DNA of 64,000 nt from Sphingopyxis sp. OPL5 (GCF_003797775.2 NZ_CP060725.1:4458001-4522000); one strand, 5' to 3'. Numbered from the stretch's first letter, positions 1 through 8,455 are shown. The notes: generated by a model from the sequence alone, not told the origin. Made by a program: numbers and translations.

Positions 1-191
1 TGGCCGACCGCCCACAGGACCAGGCCGGCGATCCAGAGGCGCAGGCCGAGCGCGAGCGCGCCGGCCAGCGTGCCGTTGAGGATCGCGAGGCTGCGCGGCG
101 CGGCGCCCAGCAGAATCGGCTCGGTCAGCGCGCGATGCACCGGCGCGGTGAAGCCGGCGGCGGGTTCACCGATGTCGCCTGCCAGCGCCAT
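1..191 (-). CDS. trbD: TrbD conjugal transfer protein, N-terminal part (cut by window edge)
   Basis: The minus-strand frame starts at the ATG at 191 and runs off the window. The 63 residues seen begin MALAGDIGEP, contain a PVHRALTEPILLGAAPR stretch, and enter a hydrophobic segment from about residue 38. This fits TrbD, a small inner-membrane part of the mating-pore type IV secretion system that works with the TrbE ATPase. The TGA of trbC and this ATG share one base (TGATG), so the two are probably translationally coupled. Gene order trbB-trbC-trbD supports the call. Confidence 0.85.
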   Translation of the reverse strand, partial: MALAGDIGEPAAGFTAPVHRALTEPILLGAAPRSLAILNGTLAGALALGLRLWIAGLVLWAVG

Positions 192-520
192 CAGACCAGC
201 GCCCCGCCGCTGAACGAGAAGAAGCTGAGGAAGAAGCTCGACGCGGCGAACGCGATCGACAGGCCGAACACGATCTGGATCAGCCGGCGGAAGCCGCCGC
301 TGGTGTCGCCGAACGCAAGGCTCAAGCCGGTGACGATGATAATGATAACCGCGACGATCTTGGCGACTGGCCCCTGGATCGATTCGAGGATCGAATTGAG
401 CGGTGTTTCCCAGGGCATCGACGAGCCCGACGCATAGGCCGGTGTCGTCGCCAGCAAGGCGGCGATGGTGGCGGGAATGAGCATGGCGCGGCGTGCGCCA
501 TGCCGAACGGCATGGATCAT
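191..520 (-). CDS. trbC: TrbC, conjugative pilin precursor
   Basis: A 109-residue protein with an N-terminal signal peptide (basic start, hydrophobic core, cut near the ATTPAYAS region at about residue 30). After a short PWETPLNSI stretch come two hydrophobic segments at about residues 52-68 and 81-100. That is the layout of TrbC/VirB2-type prepilins, processed in the inner membrane and assembled into the conjugative pilus. TraF (8436-9050), if like its RP4 namesake, would be the maturation peptidase. The ATG overlaps the trbB stop (ATGA), and the stop overlaps trbD. Confidence 0.92.
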   Translation of the reverse strand: MIHAVRHGARRAMLIPATIAALLATTPAYASGSSMPWETPLNSILESIQGPVAKIVAVIIIIVTGLSLAFGDTSGGFRRLIQIVFGLSIAFAASSFFLSFFSFSGGALV

Positions 521-1503
521 GGCAGGTCTCCCGATTGGGCGGTGGAAAGTGGCGTGAGGCAGTAGTCGCCGGTGGCGGGGTCGAGCCCTTCGACGCGCGC
601 TAGCTCGGCGAGCCGGCGGCCGTGGCCGTCGCGCACCAGCACCGCGATCATGTCGATGGTCTCAGCGAGCAGCGCGCGCGGGACCGTGACGACGGCCTCC
701 TGAATGAGCTGCTCCATCCGGCGCAGCGCACCGAGCGCGGTGCCGGCGTGGATGGTGCCGACACCGCCGGGATGGCCGGTGCCCCAGGCTTTGAGAAGAT
801 CGAGCGCCTCGGCGCCCCGCACCTCCCCGATCGGGATGCGGTCGGGGCGCAAGCGGAGCGATGAGCGGACGAGATCGGACAACGAGACCACGCCATCCTT
901 CGTCCGCATGGCGACGAGGTTGGGCGCGGCGCATTGCAGCTCGCGCGTGTCCTCGATCAGCACGATGCGGTCGCCCGTCGTGGCGACTTCCGCGAGCAGC
1001 GCGTTGACCAGTGTGGTCTTGCCGGTGCCGGTGCCGCCCGCCACGAGGATGTTGGCGCGGCCCGCCACGCCTTCACGCAGCGCCTCGGTCTGCGCCGCTG
1101 ACATGATCCCGGCCGCCGCATAATCGTCGAGCGTGAACACGGCGACGGCGGGCTTGCGGATCGCAAAGGCCGGAGCCGCGACGACGGGCGGCAGCAATCC
1201 CTCGAACCGTTCGCCGCCCTCGGGCAGCTCGGCGGATACGCGCGGACTTCGCGCGTGAACCTCGACGCCGACATGATGGGCGACCAGGCGGACGATCCGC
1301 TCGCCATCGGCGGCGGCAAGCATCATGCCGGTGTCGGAGATGCCCTGACCCAGCCGATCGACCCACAGGCGGCCGTCCGGGTTCAGCATCACCTCGATGA
1401 CGGTCGCATCGTCCAGCCACGCCGCGATGGACGGCCCCAGCGCCGTGCGCAGCATTCGCGCGCCGCGTGCCCTGGCTTCGGAACGGATCGGCTGGACGGT
1501 CAA
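517..1503 (-). CDS. trbB: TrbB, conjugative transfer ATPase
   Basis: A 328-residue VirB11/TrbB-family hexameric ATPase that powers pilus assembly and substrate transfer at the inner membrane. The N-terminal domain has the family's [17 protein letters not shown] stretch (about residues 34-50). The Walker A motif [10 protein letters not shown] is near residues 155-164, followed by [10 protein letters not shown] (Asp box) and the conserved [21 protein letters not shown] segment with the HAGTA motif after it. Length is normal. The start is a TTG at 1503, which overlaps the TGA of the remnant copG tail (TTGA). This arrangement supports translational coupling with copG before copG was split. Confidence 0.95.
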   Translation of the reverse strand: MTVQPIRSEARARGARMLRTALGPSIAAWLDDATVIEVMLNPDGRLWVDRLGQGISDTGMMLAAADGERIVRLVAHHVGVEVHARSPRVSAELPEGGERFEGLLPPVVAAPAFAIRKPAVAVFTLDDYAAAGIMSAAQTEALREGVAGRANILVAGGTGTGKTTLVNALLAEVATTGDRIVLIEDTRELQCAAPNLVAMRTKDGVVSLSDLVRSSLRLRPDRIPIGEVRGAEALDLLKAWGTGHPGGVGTIHAGTALGALRRMEQLIQEAVVTVPRALLAETIDMIAVLVRDGHGRRLAELARVEGLDPATGDYCLTPLSTAQSGDLP

Positions 1504-1554
1504 GCAACGGCCCCTGATTTGAGCCGGGCGAACAGCCGCTCGGCGTCAGGGGTG
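1500..1554 (-). pseudogene. Severed 3' end of the copG-like gene
   Basis: Upstream of trbB an in-frame stretch reads [16 protein letters not shown] followed by TGA, and this TGA overlaps the TTG start of trbB. If the 1,025-bp insert at 1555-2579 and one GGTG copy are removed, the frame joins exactly to the copG gene at 2580-2987, giving a tail of [24 protein letters not shown] read it as the original C-terminus, now cut off from its gene. Confidence 0.75.
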
Positions 1555-1599
1555 CATTAAAAGAACTCGAAAACTGGCGGTCGCAACACCTATGTCGAG

Positions 1600-1637
1600 G
1601 CGTAGTAGAGGCGGCGGCAGATAAGTGCAGGCGGCGG
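1600..1637 (-). repeat. 38-bp repeat, copy A
   Basis: On the minus strand this reads CCGCCGCCTGCACTTATCTG followed by CCGCCGCCTCTACTACGC. It matches 22748-22785 on the plus strand at 37 of 38 positions. It lies 45 bp inside the left end of the copG insert, downstream of the cargo gene. A shortened relative (CACTT, CTGCCG, then TTCTACTACGC) lies at 9795-9821. The function is unknown; a recombination site or shared operator are possibilities. Confidence 0.8.
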
Positions 1638-1658
1638 AATCAAGACACTCACATTGCC

Positions 1659-2456
1659 TTACTTCCCGGCGACCTTTGCATTCTCAAGCAGCAACACGGA
1701 TTGCATGTCCGCGAGACTATCGGCCATCGCTTTTGATCCTGACATGACACGCGTTGCTTCATGGAGAAATCGTGCCTCCAGTTGATCGATTGCCATTGTC
1801 AGGCCACCCGTCGGGCGTGACCTTACATCTGCAACGAGTTGTTCGGGCAAAATTGCGCTCAACAACTGGCGGATGCCGTCGTCCTGCCGCCAATCGTTAT
1901 AATCTCCCTTCTGGAAGGATCGAGCGATCAGCAGTGAAGATCGCATGTAAACCGCCCGTATAATAAAAAATATCAGCCACAGGCGATCTCCGCAAAACAA
2001 ACGGTGCTTGTCCAGATTTGGCTCCAATACCGCGCCATTGATCGCAAGATTGTCAAATTCATTTCGGTGCGCCTCGACATAGGCGATCAGGTTGGCGTGT
2101 GCAGCCTCATCTTGAAACGCCTGAGCCGCCTCATCGGCGAGAAACAGGGTATCGAACACCACCATGCCACTGAAATTGTGCTTCATGGTCACGACCAAGC
2201 CCCACAAGGCAGTCACAGTTTCAATGATGTGCGGGTGCAAGCCGGAGTTGCTCGCCGTCAACATATCCACGGATGATTTCAGGGTGGAGTAGGAGCCCAG
2301 AATCTCTCCCTTCACCTTTTCCAGCTTGATATCGCTGCGACGCTCAATTTCCTTGTCTACAAACTTTGTGATTGCCCCTGGCAGGAGTTTCGCGAAGACA
2401 AAACCGAAGATCACTGGCGCGATAATACTGGCGGTGAGCAGGGCGATATCTGACAT
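1659..2456 (-). CDS. Membrane-anchored protein of unknown function (cargo of the copG insert)
   Basis: A 265-residue protein I do not recognise. It has an N-terminal transmembrane helix at about residues 6-27 (LLTASIIAPVIFGFVFAKLL), then a charged segment likely to be coiled-coil (KEIERRSDIKLEKVKGEIL). A largely helical cytosolic part follows, with a second hydrophobic patch (LWLIFFIIRAVY) near residue 160. No catalytic motif is visible. It is the only gene in the insert that splits copG. Its lower G+C suggests recent acquisition from another source. An accessory defence or membrane-stress role is conceivable, but nothing in the sequence shows it. Confidence 0.7.
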   Translation of the reverse strand: MSDIALLTASIIAPVIFGFVFAKLLPGAITKFVDKEIERRSDIKLEKVKGEILGSYSTLKSSVDMLTASNSGLHPHIIETVTALWGLVVTMKHNFSGMVVFDTLFLADEAAQAFQDEAAHANLIAYVEAHRNEFDNLAINGAVLEPNLDKHRLFCGDRLWLIFFIIRAVYMRSSLLIARSFQKGDYNDWRQDDGIRQLLSAILPEQLVADVRSRPTGGLTMAIDQLEARFLHEATRVMSGSKAMADSLADMQSVLLLENAKVAGK

Positions 2457-2549
2457 GCCGGGACGATAGCGTTACGAAAGACTCCCCGCCATGCCTTTTG
2501 AATCCTCCGCCGCGCGTTGGACGAAGGATCACGGTTCAAGATCAAGAGA

Positions 2550-2987
2550 CTATCGGCTATCCTGTTCCATCGCGTTTTCGGTGGAGGCGCCGATATCCTC
2601 GCCGATCTCGTCGAGCAGACTCTTGCCGCTGGCGTAGCGTCGCCCGAGCGTCTCGACGAACCCCTCATAGCGTTTGCGCCCCTTCACCTGGGCGGCCGCC
2701 TGATCCTCGTCGGGAAGCGGCGGTGTGACCGAAAGCCAGAAGCGCACAAATAGCGCCAATGCCTCGGTGGCGAGGCCGGTATTGCGTTCGAGCCGCTGCA
2801 CCTGACGGGTCAGCCGGTCGAGCCGGCGCGCGAAGGCGGCCTCCAACCGATCGGATCCATCGGGCGACAGATAAGACGCCACCGCCGCTTCGACGATCGC
2901 CGAGCGCGAGATACGTCGCCGGATCGCCAGTTCGTCCACCTGACGGGCCAGCTCCGGCGGGAAATAGACGTTGAGCCTCACGCGCAT
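2550..2987 (-). CDS. CopG-family ribbon-helix-helix protein, 3' end replaced by the insert
   Basis: The N-terminus MRVRLNVYFPPELARQVDELA then SRSAIVEAAVASYL is a ribbon-helix-helix DNA-binding domain (residues 1-45). An arginine-rich helical stretch and a conserved tail (RYEGFVETLGRRYASGKSLLDEIGEDI) follow. A gene of this kind sits between traG and trbB in related elements and probably regulates the transfer operon. The last ten residues (ENAMEQDSR and the stop) come from the inserted DNA. The original C-terminus survives at 1500-1554. The RHH domain is intact, so DNA binding may be kept, but coupling to trbB is lost. Confidence 0.85.
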   Translation of the reverse strand: MRVRLNVYFPPELARQVDELAIRRRISRSAIVEAAVASYLSPDGSDRLEAAFARRLDRLTRQVQRLERNTGLATEALALFVRFWLSVTPPLPDEDQAAAQVKGRKRYEGFVETLGRRYASGKSLLDEIGEDIGASTENAMEQDSR

Positions 2988-2996
2988 CGTTCGCTC

Positions 2997-4979
2997 CTAA
3001 AGATCGAGGCCATCACCGGGATCGAGCGATGCCTGGCGCGCAATCCCCCGCATCTGCTGGCGTCGGGCGGCCGCTTGCCGCGCCGCGTCCTCCGGCTCGT
3101 CATCGACGACCGAGAACTCCTGCGCGGGCGACCGCGTGTCGGTCGTCTCCTTCACGATGGCGACATGATCGGGCAGCTCGGGTTCACGCCGCAGCCCGCC
3201 ATTGGCGGCATCCTCCTGTTCGCGGGCGATGCGGGCGAGCGCCTGTTCGTCGGCCTGCGCGACGCGGCCGGTCCAGTCGTCTGCGCGCGGCGCCGAAGGT
3301 TCCGGCTCCGGCGGCGGCGTGATCCGCGCCATGAACCGCGCATCCTGATAATAGCGCGCCTTCTTGGCCCGCACCGGATGGACACCTGCGACCATGACGA
3401 TCTCGTCGTCCGGCGGAAGCTGCATGACCTCTCCGGGGGTGAGAAGCTGGCGGGCCGTCTCGGAGCGCGATACCATGAGATGTCCGAGCCACGGCGAGAG
3501 GCGATGCCCTGCATAGTTCTTCATCGCCCGCATTTCGGTCGCGGTGCCGAGCGCATCCGAAACCCGCTTGGCTGTCCGCTCGTCATTGGTGGCGAAGCTG
3601 ACGCGGACATGGCAGTTGTCGAGGATCGCGTTGTTCGGGCCGTAGGCTTTCTCGATCTGGTTGAGCGACTGCGCGATCAGGAACGCCTTGAGCCCATAGC
3701 CCGCCATGAACGCCAGCGCGCTTTCGAAGAAGTCGAGCCTGCCGAGTGCCGGAAACTCGTCGAGCATCAGCAGCACGCGGTGGCGGTTGCCCTTCGGGTT
3801 CAGTTCCTCGGTGAGCCTGCGGCCGATCTGGTTGAGGATCAGACGGATAAGCGGCTTAGTCCGGCTGATGTCGCTCGGCGGCACGACGAGGTAGAGCGTC
3901 ACCGGCCGGTCGCCTTTGACAAGATCCGCTATGCGCCACTGGCAAGTGCGGGTGACGGCGGCCACCACCGGATCGCGATAGAGGCCGAGGAACGACATGG
4001 CGGTGGACAGCACGCCTGAGCGTTCGTTGTCGCTCTTGTTGAGCAGTTCGCGCGCGGCGCTGGCGATCACGGGATGAACGCCCGCCTCGCCGAGATGTGG
4101 CGTCGCCATCATCGCGGCCAGCGTCTGCTCGATCGTGCGGCCCGGATCGGAGAGGAAGGCGGCGACGCCCGCCAGCGTCTTGTCGGGCTCGGCGTAGAGG
4201 ACGTGGAGGATCGCGCCGACCAGCAGCGCATGGCTGGTCTTCTCCCAGTGATTTCGCTTCTCCAACGACCCTTCCGGGTCGACCAGCACGTCGGCGACGT
4301 TCTGCACGTCGCGCACCTCCCACTCGCCGCGCCGCACCTCCAGCAGCGGATTGTAGGCGGCGGAACCTGGATTGGTGGGATCGAACAGCAGCACCCGACC
4401 GTGCTGCGACCGAAACCCGGCGGTGAGCGTCCAGTTCTCCCCCTTGATGTCGTGGACGATCGCCGAGCCCGGCCAGGTCAGCAACGAGGGCACGACAAGG
4501 CCGACGCCCTTGCCGCTGCGGGTCGGCGCGAAGCACAGCACATGCTCGGGGCCGTCATGGCGCAGATAATGGATGCCGAGCTTGCCCAGCATCACGCCAT
4601 CCTCACCCAGCAGTCCGGCGGTCCTGATCTCGCGCAGCGTCGCCCAGCGGGCCGAGCCGTAGGTCTCGGCATTCTTCGCCTCGCGCGCGCGCCAGACTGA
4701 CATGGTGATGGCGACAATGATCGCGACGAAACTGCCGGAGGCGGCGATCAGCGCGCCCTTCTCGAAGATCGTCGGCGCATAAGCATCGAAGGCGAACCAC
4801 CACCAGAAGAAAGCCGGTGGCAGATAGACCGGATACCCCAACACCATGAACCATGGCCGGCCGAGTTCGGGCTGATAGGCGAGCGCGGCCGCCGTCCATT
4901 GCGTCGCGCTCCAGATCGAGACCAGCACGATCAGGAACACCGCGGCGATCTGGCCCCAAAGGATTTTGGTGGCAGGCAT
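2997..4979 (-). CDS. traG: TraG/VirD4-type conjugal coupling protein
   Basis: A 660-residue type IV coupling ATPase that brings the relaxase-DNA complex to the mating pore. Two or three N-terminal membrane helices lie in the first 100 residues. Walker A is the FAPTRSGKGVGLVVPSLLTW segment, and Walker B is LLMLDEFPALGRLDF. The C-terminal tail is charged and probably disordered. The chosen ATG at 4979 (MPATKILWGQ) has a good AGGAG five to six bases upstream; an in-frame TTG at 4994 is less likely. It lies just downstream of the relaxase gene and 10 bp upstream of copG, so these are one operon. Confidence 0.95.
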   Translation of the reverse strand: MPATKILWGQIAAVFLIVLVSIWSATQWTAAALAYQPELGRPWFMVLGYPVYLPPAFFWWWFAFDAYAPTIFEKGALIAASGSFVAIIVAITMSVWRAREAKNAETYGSARWATLREIRTAGLLGEDGVMLGKLGIHYLRHDGPEHVLCFAPTRSGKGVGLVVPSLLTWPGSAIVHDIKGENWTLTAGFRSQHGRVLLFDPTNPGSAAYNPLLEVRRGEWEVRDVQNVADVLVDPEGSLEKRNHWEKTSHALLVGAILHVLYAEPDKTLAGVAAFLSDPGRTIEQTLAAMMATPHLGEAGVHPVIASAARELLNKSDNERSGVLSTAMSFLGLYRDPVVAAVTRTCQWRIADLVKGDRPVTLYLVVPPSDISRTKPLIRLILNQIGRRLTEELNPKGNRHRVLLMLDEFPALGRLDFFESALAFMAGYGLKAFLIAQSLNQIEKAYGPNNAILDNCHVRVSFATNDERTAKRVSDALGTATEMRAMKNYAGHRLSPWLGHLMVSRSETARQLLTPGEVMQLPPDDEIVMVAGVHPVRAKKARYYQDARFMARITPPPEPEPSAPRADDWTGRVAQADEQALARIAREQEDAANGGLRREPELPDHVAIVKETTDTRSPAQEFSVVDDEPEDAARQAAARRQQMRGIARQASLDPGDGLDL

Positions 4980-4996
4980 AACGACTCCTTTCAAAG

Positions 4997-6745
4997 CTAG
5001 AGACCGAGGCCGCGCTTGCGGCCGAGCGACCAGTCGATGCCGCCCCCGTCGCGCACGACGCCCGCGACCTGACGCCCCAGCTGTCGTTCGAGGCCCGGCG
5101 ACCAGGGCACGAGGCTGAACCCGAGCCCGTCATCGATCATGGCGAAGCGGCCGGAAGCGAGCGGCAGGCGCTGGCGGTATTCGCCCGCCACCTTCGCGCC
5201 TGTCGCGACCGGCCGGTATGTGCGCCCGGTCCTGCCGGCGATCTCGGCGCCCGCCGCATCCAGTTCGCGGCGGCGGAGCGTATCGAGCAGACCACGCTCG
5301 AACACGATGCGCTCGCCGTAGCGACGGGCCAGCCCCTCGCGGACCAGATGGTCGGCACGACTGTCCATCGCCCGTTTCACCTCCGCGCCGAAGCCCGCGT
5401 CGGCAATGCCGGCACCGCGCTCGATCAGCCGATGATCGAGCCACGTCGCGCCCCGCGCCCCCGCCTGGGCGGCGAGATCGAGATCGGAACGGGCGGCGAG
5501 GACCAGCGTCGGCGCCGGAGCGTTCGGCCGGCTTACGGCGCGCAGCTCGACGATGCCGCCGATCGGCGTGCTGTGCTCCAGCGCTTCAAGGCCGGGGAAG
5601 CGGACATGGTGAGTGCGCCCGTCCGTGCCGTCGATCACGGCATAGGCGGTTCCGGCAACCTCGTCGTGCAGTCCCTTGTCGATTAGCCGGCCGACGATCG
5701 GGCGGGCGGGCGTGGCGCTCACGATTTCGTAGCTGTCGAGCGGGCGCTGCTGGCCGTAGTCCTGAAGGGCCTTGCCCATCGTGCGGATGATGTCGCCGCG
5801 CGTGCCCAGCTCACGCAGCCTGGCTTGCGCGTCCGGCGCCATCGCCCACTGGCCAGGTTCGGCCTCGGCCGCGAGGCCCATCGTTTCGAGATGCTGGAGG
5901 CGGCCGACCATCAGGCGACGGATGCGCGGATCGTCAGGGCCGGCCCGGTCGGGCCGTAAGTCGATGATGCCCAGCTCGTCGGCGGAACGCCCGATCTCGG
6001 TATCGAGCCGGGTCCAGCGCTCGGCCGTCACCTCGCGTTCCAGCCCGCGCTCGATCTCGTGCTCGGGCTTCGGCCCCAACTCCGCGAACGCCAATTCTTC
6101 GGCGCGCGAACGCAGGTTGTGGCTGATATATTCGCGGGACATGCGCAGGTCCGCGCCCTGATCGTCCACGCCGCGCACCAGCAGATGGACATGCGGGTTG
6201 TCGGTGTTCCAGTGATCGACCGCCACCCATTCAAGCCGGGTGCCGAGATCGACTTCCATCTGGCGGACGAGATCGCGGGTATATTCGCGCAGGTCCGAAA
6301 GCTCGGTCGCGTCTTCGGGCGAGGCGATGATCCTGAAATGATGCCGGTCATCCTTGCATCGCTCGGCGAAGGCGCGATCATCGGCGCGATCGGTGTCGGC
6401 ACCGAACATATGGGCCGGCGATCCGTCGCGGGTGACACCCTCACGCTTGAGGTAAGCCAGATGCGCGGAGAGCGGCGCCATCCGCCCGCGCTGGACAACC
6501 GGCAGCACCTTGACGGCGACCCGCCGGCTCGGGGCGAACAGACGGCTGCGCGCGAACGCGGTCCGGCCCCGGCCGAAATTCGATTGCCCCCGCCGGGCGG
6601 TGGCGGACCAGCCGTGGCGACGGCCCATGCCCGACTTGGCGGCGGCGCGCAGCACCTCGGCCACCAGGCCGCGCGCGTTGCGCGAGGCCGATACGCTGCG
6701 CCGGACCTTGCCCGGCCGGATGCGGAACTCGCCGTCCTCGCTCAC
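4997..6745 (-). CDS. Relaxase, VirD2/DUF3363 type
   Basis: A 582-residue relaxase that nicks oriT and stays covalently bound to the transferred strand. The metal-binding histidine cluster is visible as WVAVDHWNTDNPHVHLLVRG (about residues 172-191). Upstream HHFRIIASPED and downstream SREYISHNLRSRAEELA are conserved in these MOB proteins. The candidate catalytic tyrosine region is near the N-terminus (HLAYLKREGV). The C-terminal half is the DUF3363 region. Length is normal. It lies between the candidate oriT (6845-6915) and traG. Confidence 0.92.
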   Translation of the reverse strand: MSEDGEFRIRPGKVRRSVSASRNARGLVAEVLRAAAKSGMGRRHGWSATARRGQSNFGRGRTAFARSRLFAPSRRVAVKVLPVVQRGRMAPLSAHLAYLKREGVTRDGSPAHMFGADTDRADDRAFAERCKDDRHHFRIIASPEDATELSDLREYTRDLVRQMEVDLGTRLEWVAVDHWNTDNPHVHLLVRGVDDQGADLRMSREYISHNLRSRAEELAFAELGPKPEHEIERGLEREVTAERWTRLDTEIGRSADELGIIDLRPDRAGPDDPRIRRLMVGRLQHLETMGLAAEAEPGQWAMAPDAQARLRELGTRGDIIRTMGKALQDYGQQRPLDSYEIVSATPARPIVGRLIDKGLHDEVAGTAYAVIDGTDGRTHHVRFPGLEALEHSTPIGGIVELRAVSRPNAPAPTLVLAARSDLDLAAQAGARGATWLDHRLIERGAGIADAGFGAEVKRAMDSRADHLVREGLARRYGERIVFERGLLDTLRRRELDAAGAEIAGRTGRTYRPVATGAKVAGEYRQRLPLASGRFAMIDDGLGFSLVPWSPGLERQLGRQVAGVVRDGGGIDWSLGRKRGLGL

Positions 6746-6844
6746 GGCAGCACCGTTTCCCGGCCGGAATGGCCGGTGGCACTGCGACTTCCTTTGAAAT
6801 CCTTAGGCTTTTTCTTCCGAGCGGCACGCTCGCCGACCGACGCA

Positions 6845-6915
6845 CCCGCACCAAATCGCTGAAAGACAAGGGCTTTCAGCGATTTTGGGGTGCGGCTTGT
6901 ATCTTGCCCTCTTAG
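6845..6915 (+). other. Candidate origin of transfer (oriT) with nic-like sequence
   Basis: The gap upstream of the relaxase holds a perfect 11-bp inverted repeat, ATCGCTGAAAG (6855-6865) and CTTTCAGCGAT (6873-6883). The stem is partly extended outward by CGCACC/GGTGCG. About 16 bases later comes TATCTTGCCC (6900-6909), one base from the IncP-type nick core TATCCTG/CC. An inverted repeat followed closely by a nic site, next to a VirD2-type relaxase, is the usual oriT layout. The nick would fall between the G and the first C, around 6906/6907. No open frame here looks coding. Confidence 0.6.
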
Positions 6916-6983
6916 ATTTTGGCACTTTTCTGCCTTCCGGACCCCTTTCACCTTCGGACCGGACACTATGAAAAAGCGGGCGG

Positions 6984-7724
6984 TCATGGTGCGTCGGCCT
7001 CCCTCCAGTCGGGGGTCGGCGTGCGATCCGGCTGCGGCGACGCAGCAGCGGACCGGACGGCAAAGAGCGTGTCAGGTCGCGCATCTTCTGCGGCGGCGAT
7101 GCGCAGCGGCAGCGTTCCCGATGTGTCGTCAGCGCGCGCTGGAGCAGCGGCCGGGCCATCCGCGCCAACACGGATGAACAGCGGCGCGTGCGTCCATGCG
7201 AGCGGATCGGGCACGGCACCAGCCACTCCCGATCCGCCAGTCACGTCGCCGAGCTGCGCCACATACGCCACGGTCTCGGCCGGCAACGGACGACGCCGCG
7301 CAACCCAGTCGTCATAGCGTCCCGGTCCTGCATTATAGGCCGCCAGCATCGCCGCCGGATTGCCGTAGCGGTCGAGCATCAGGCGCAGAAAGGCCGCGCC
7401 CGCGACGATGTTGTCATGCACGTCGAACGGATCGGCTCCCAGGCCATAGCGCGTCCGCATCGCCGCCCATGTCGCGGGCATGACCTGCATCAGCCCCATC
7501 GCACCGGCCGGCGAGACGGCGCCGGCGTTGCCCCGGCTCTCGACGCGGATCACCGCCCATATCCACGCTTCGGGGAGCCCGAACCGCCGCGCCGCCTCGA
7601 CAACGGACGACGCGACGGGTGCGACGGTCGTGCGCGCTGGCGGCACCTCCTGCGCGGCCGCCATGACGGGCGGCGACGTGATGGCGAACGCCGCGGCGGT
7701 CAGATGGCAGGCGAGCCGGCGCAT
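6984..7724 (-). CDS. Lytic transglycosylase of the conjugation system
   Basis: A 246-residue periplasmic muramidase of the SLT/VirB1 fold that opens peptidoglycan for the conjugation machine. The ATG at 7724 gives a signal peptide (MRRLACHLTAAAFAITSPPV, cut near AAAQE). The catalytic glutamate is in WAVIRVESRGN, followed by the family motifs GAMGLMQVMPATW and AAYNAGPGRY. The tail after about residue 175 is low-complexity. It lies 4 bp after the DUF736 stop, in the same minus-strand operon. Longer in-frame starts upstream overlap the DUF736 gene and are rejected. Confidence 0.92.
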   Translation of the reverse strand: MRRLACHLTAAAFAITSPPVMAAAQEVPPARTTVAPVASSVVEAARRFGLPEAWIWAVIRVESRGNAGAVSPAGAMGLMQVMPATWAAMRTRYGLGADPFDVHDNIVAGAAFLRLMLDRYGNPAAMLAAYNAGPGRYDDWVARRRPLPAETVAYVAQLGDVTGGSGVAGAVPDPLAWTHAPLFIRVGADGPAAAPARADDTSGTLPLRIAAAEDARPDTLFAVRSAAASPQPDRTPTPDWREADAP

Positions 7725-7728
7725 CGCC

Positions 7729-8070
7729 TCAGCCTTCCTCGCCGCGCTCGGTCGGCCGGCTCCAGACCAGATGGTGAACGTCGCCACGGCCGGCGGTGAG
7801 CAGCATCGCGTCGATCGGCCGGGGACAAAGCGGGCCGTCGATCGACACCGCGACGTGGAACCCGCCCGGTCCCCCGAGCCGGTTCCATGCTTCGCCTGTC
7901 GGCGAACCTTCGGCGCTGTCGCCGATATGGACACGCCAATCGGGTGCATCCTCGCCCTCGCGTGGATCGACGGCCAAAAGGCATAGCGGCGTGTCGATGC
8001 CAAGCGTCTGGAGTCGCCCCTGGTAGGCGCCGCGAACGTGGCGGAAAATGCCGATCGTGATCGTGTTCAT
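7729..8070 (-). CDS. DUF736-family protein (copy 1)
   Basis: A 113-residue small protein starting MNTITIGIFRHVRGAYQGRL. The pattern (short N-terminal strand, a YxGxL/I turn, then DPREGEDAPDWRVHIGD) matches DUF736, a family confined largely to ICEs and plasmids. It is of unknown function, possibly single-strand or nucleoid binding. Two further DUF736 genes are in this element (8123-8455 and 16703-17005). It sits between the second DUF736 gene and the transglycosylase. The role is unassigned. Confidence 0.85.
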   Translation of the reverse strand: MNTITIGIFRHVRGAYQGRLQTLGIDTPLCLLAVDPREGEDAPDWRVHIGDSAEGSPTGEAWNRLGGPGGFHVAVSIDGPLCPRPIDAMLLTAGRGDVHHLVWSRPTERGEEG

Positions 8071-8122
8071 GGGTCAGTCTCGCGTTTGTGTGGGAGTGAA
8101 AGAGGCTGAGGACGGTCGCCGC

Positions 8123-8455
8123 TCAGACCCGATCATCGCGCGGGCGCGGACGCTTCCACGACAGCCGCAGCGCGCGTCCGTTATCGTCGGCGCGGAACAG
8201 CACAGGCCGGAACGGCGCGCCGAAAAGCGGGCTGTCGATCTCCAGCGCGATATAGTCGCCGGCCCGCTCACCGACACGTTTCCAGCCGCCGCCGATGTCG
8301 GGGCCGTCTTCGTCGTCGAGGTGGACGCGGTAATCCGGCGCGCCCTCGGCGTCGCTCGGATCGGCGGCGACCAGCACGATCGCTTCGTCGATGCCGAACA
8401 GCCGGACGCGGCCGGCATAGCCATCGGCGGTGGATTCAAAGATCATGGGCGACAT
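8123..8455 (-). CDS. DUF736-family protein (copy 2)
   Basis: A 110-residue paralogue of the neighbouring DUF736 protein: ADGYAGRVRLFGIDEAIVLV, then EGAPDYRVHLDDEDGPDIGGGW, then a C-terminal strand pair. The start at 8455 overlaps the 3' end of traF by 20 bp, so translation is probably coupled. An alternative start lies at 8446. The two copies differ enough to be an old duplication. Function is unknown. Confidence 0.85.
   Translation of the reverse strand: MSPMIFESTADGYAGRVRLFGIDEAIVLVAADPSDAEGAPDYRVHLDDEDGPDIGGGWKRVGERAGDYIALEIDSPLFGAPFRPVLFRADDNGRALRLSWKRPRPRDDRV

Larger units (their letters stand above)
1555..2579. mobile_element. 1,025-bp insert splitting copG, flanked by GGTG
   Basis: GGTG occurs at 1551-1554 and again at 2580-2583. 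Removing everything between, plus one copy, restores an uninterrupted copG frame that overlaps trbB. This is the signature of an insertion with a 4-bp target duplication. The insert holds one minus-strand gene (1659-2456) and one copy of a 38-bp repeat (1600-1637), but no recognisable transposase or recombinase. I see no convincing terminal inverted repeats. Its base composition is visibly lower in G+C than its surroundings. It may be a non-autonomous mobile unit or a cargo cassette. Confidence 0.7.

Noticed and set aside
6742..6987. 81-codon frame upstream of the relaxase
   Set aside because: It crosses the inverted repeat and nic-like sequence, has no family resemblance and lacks a convincing ribosome site, so I treat the gap as oriT.
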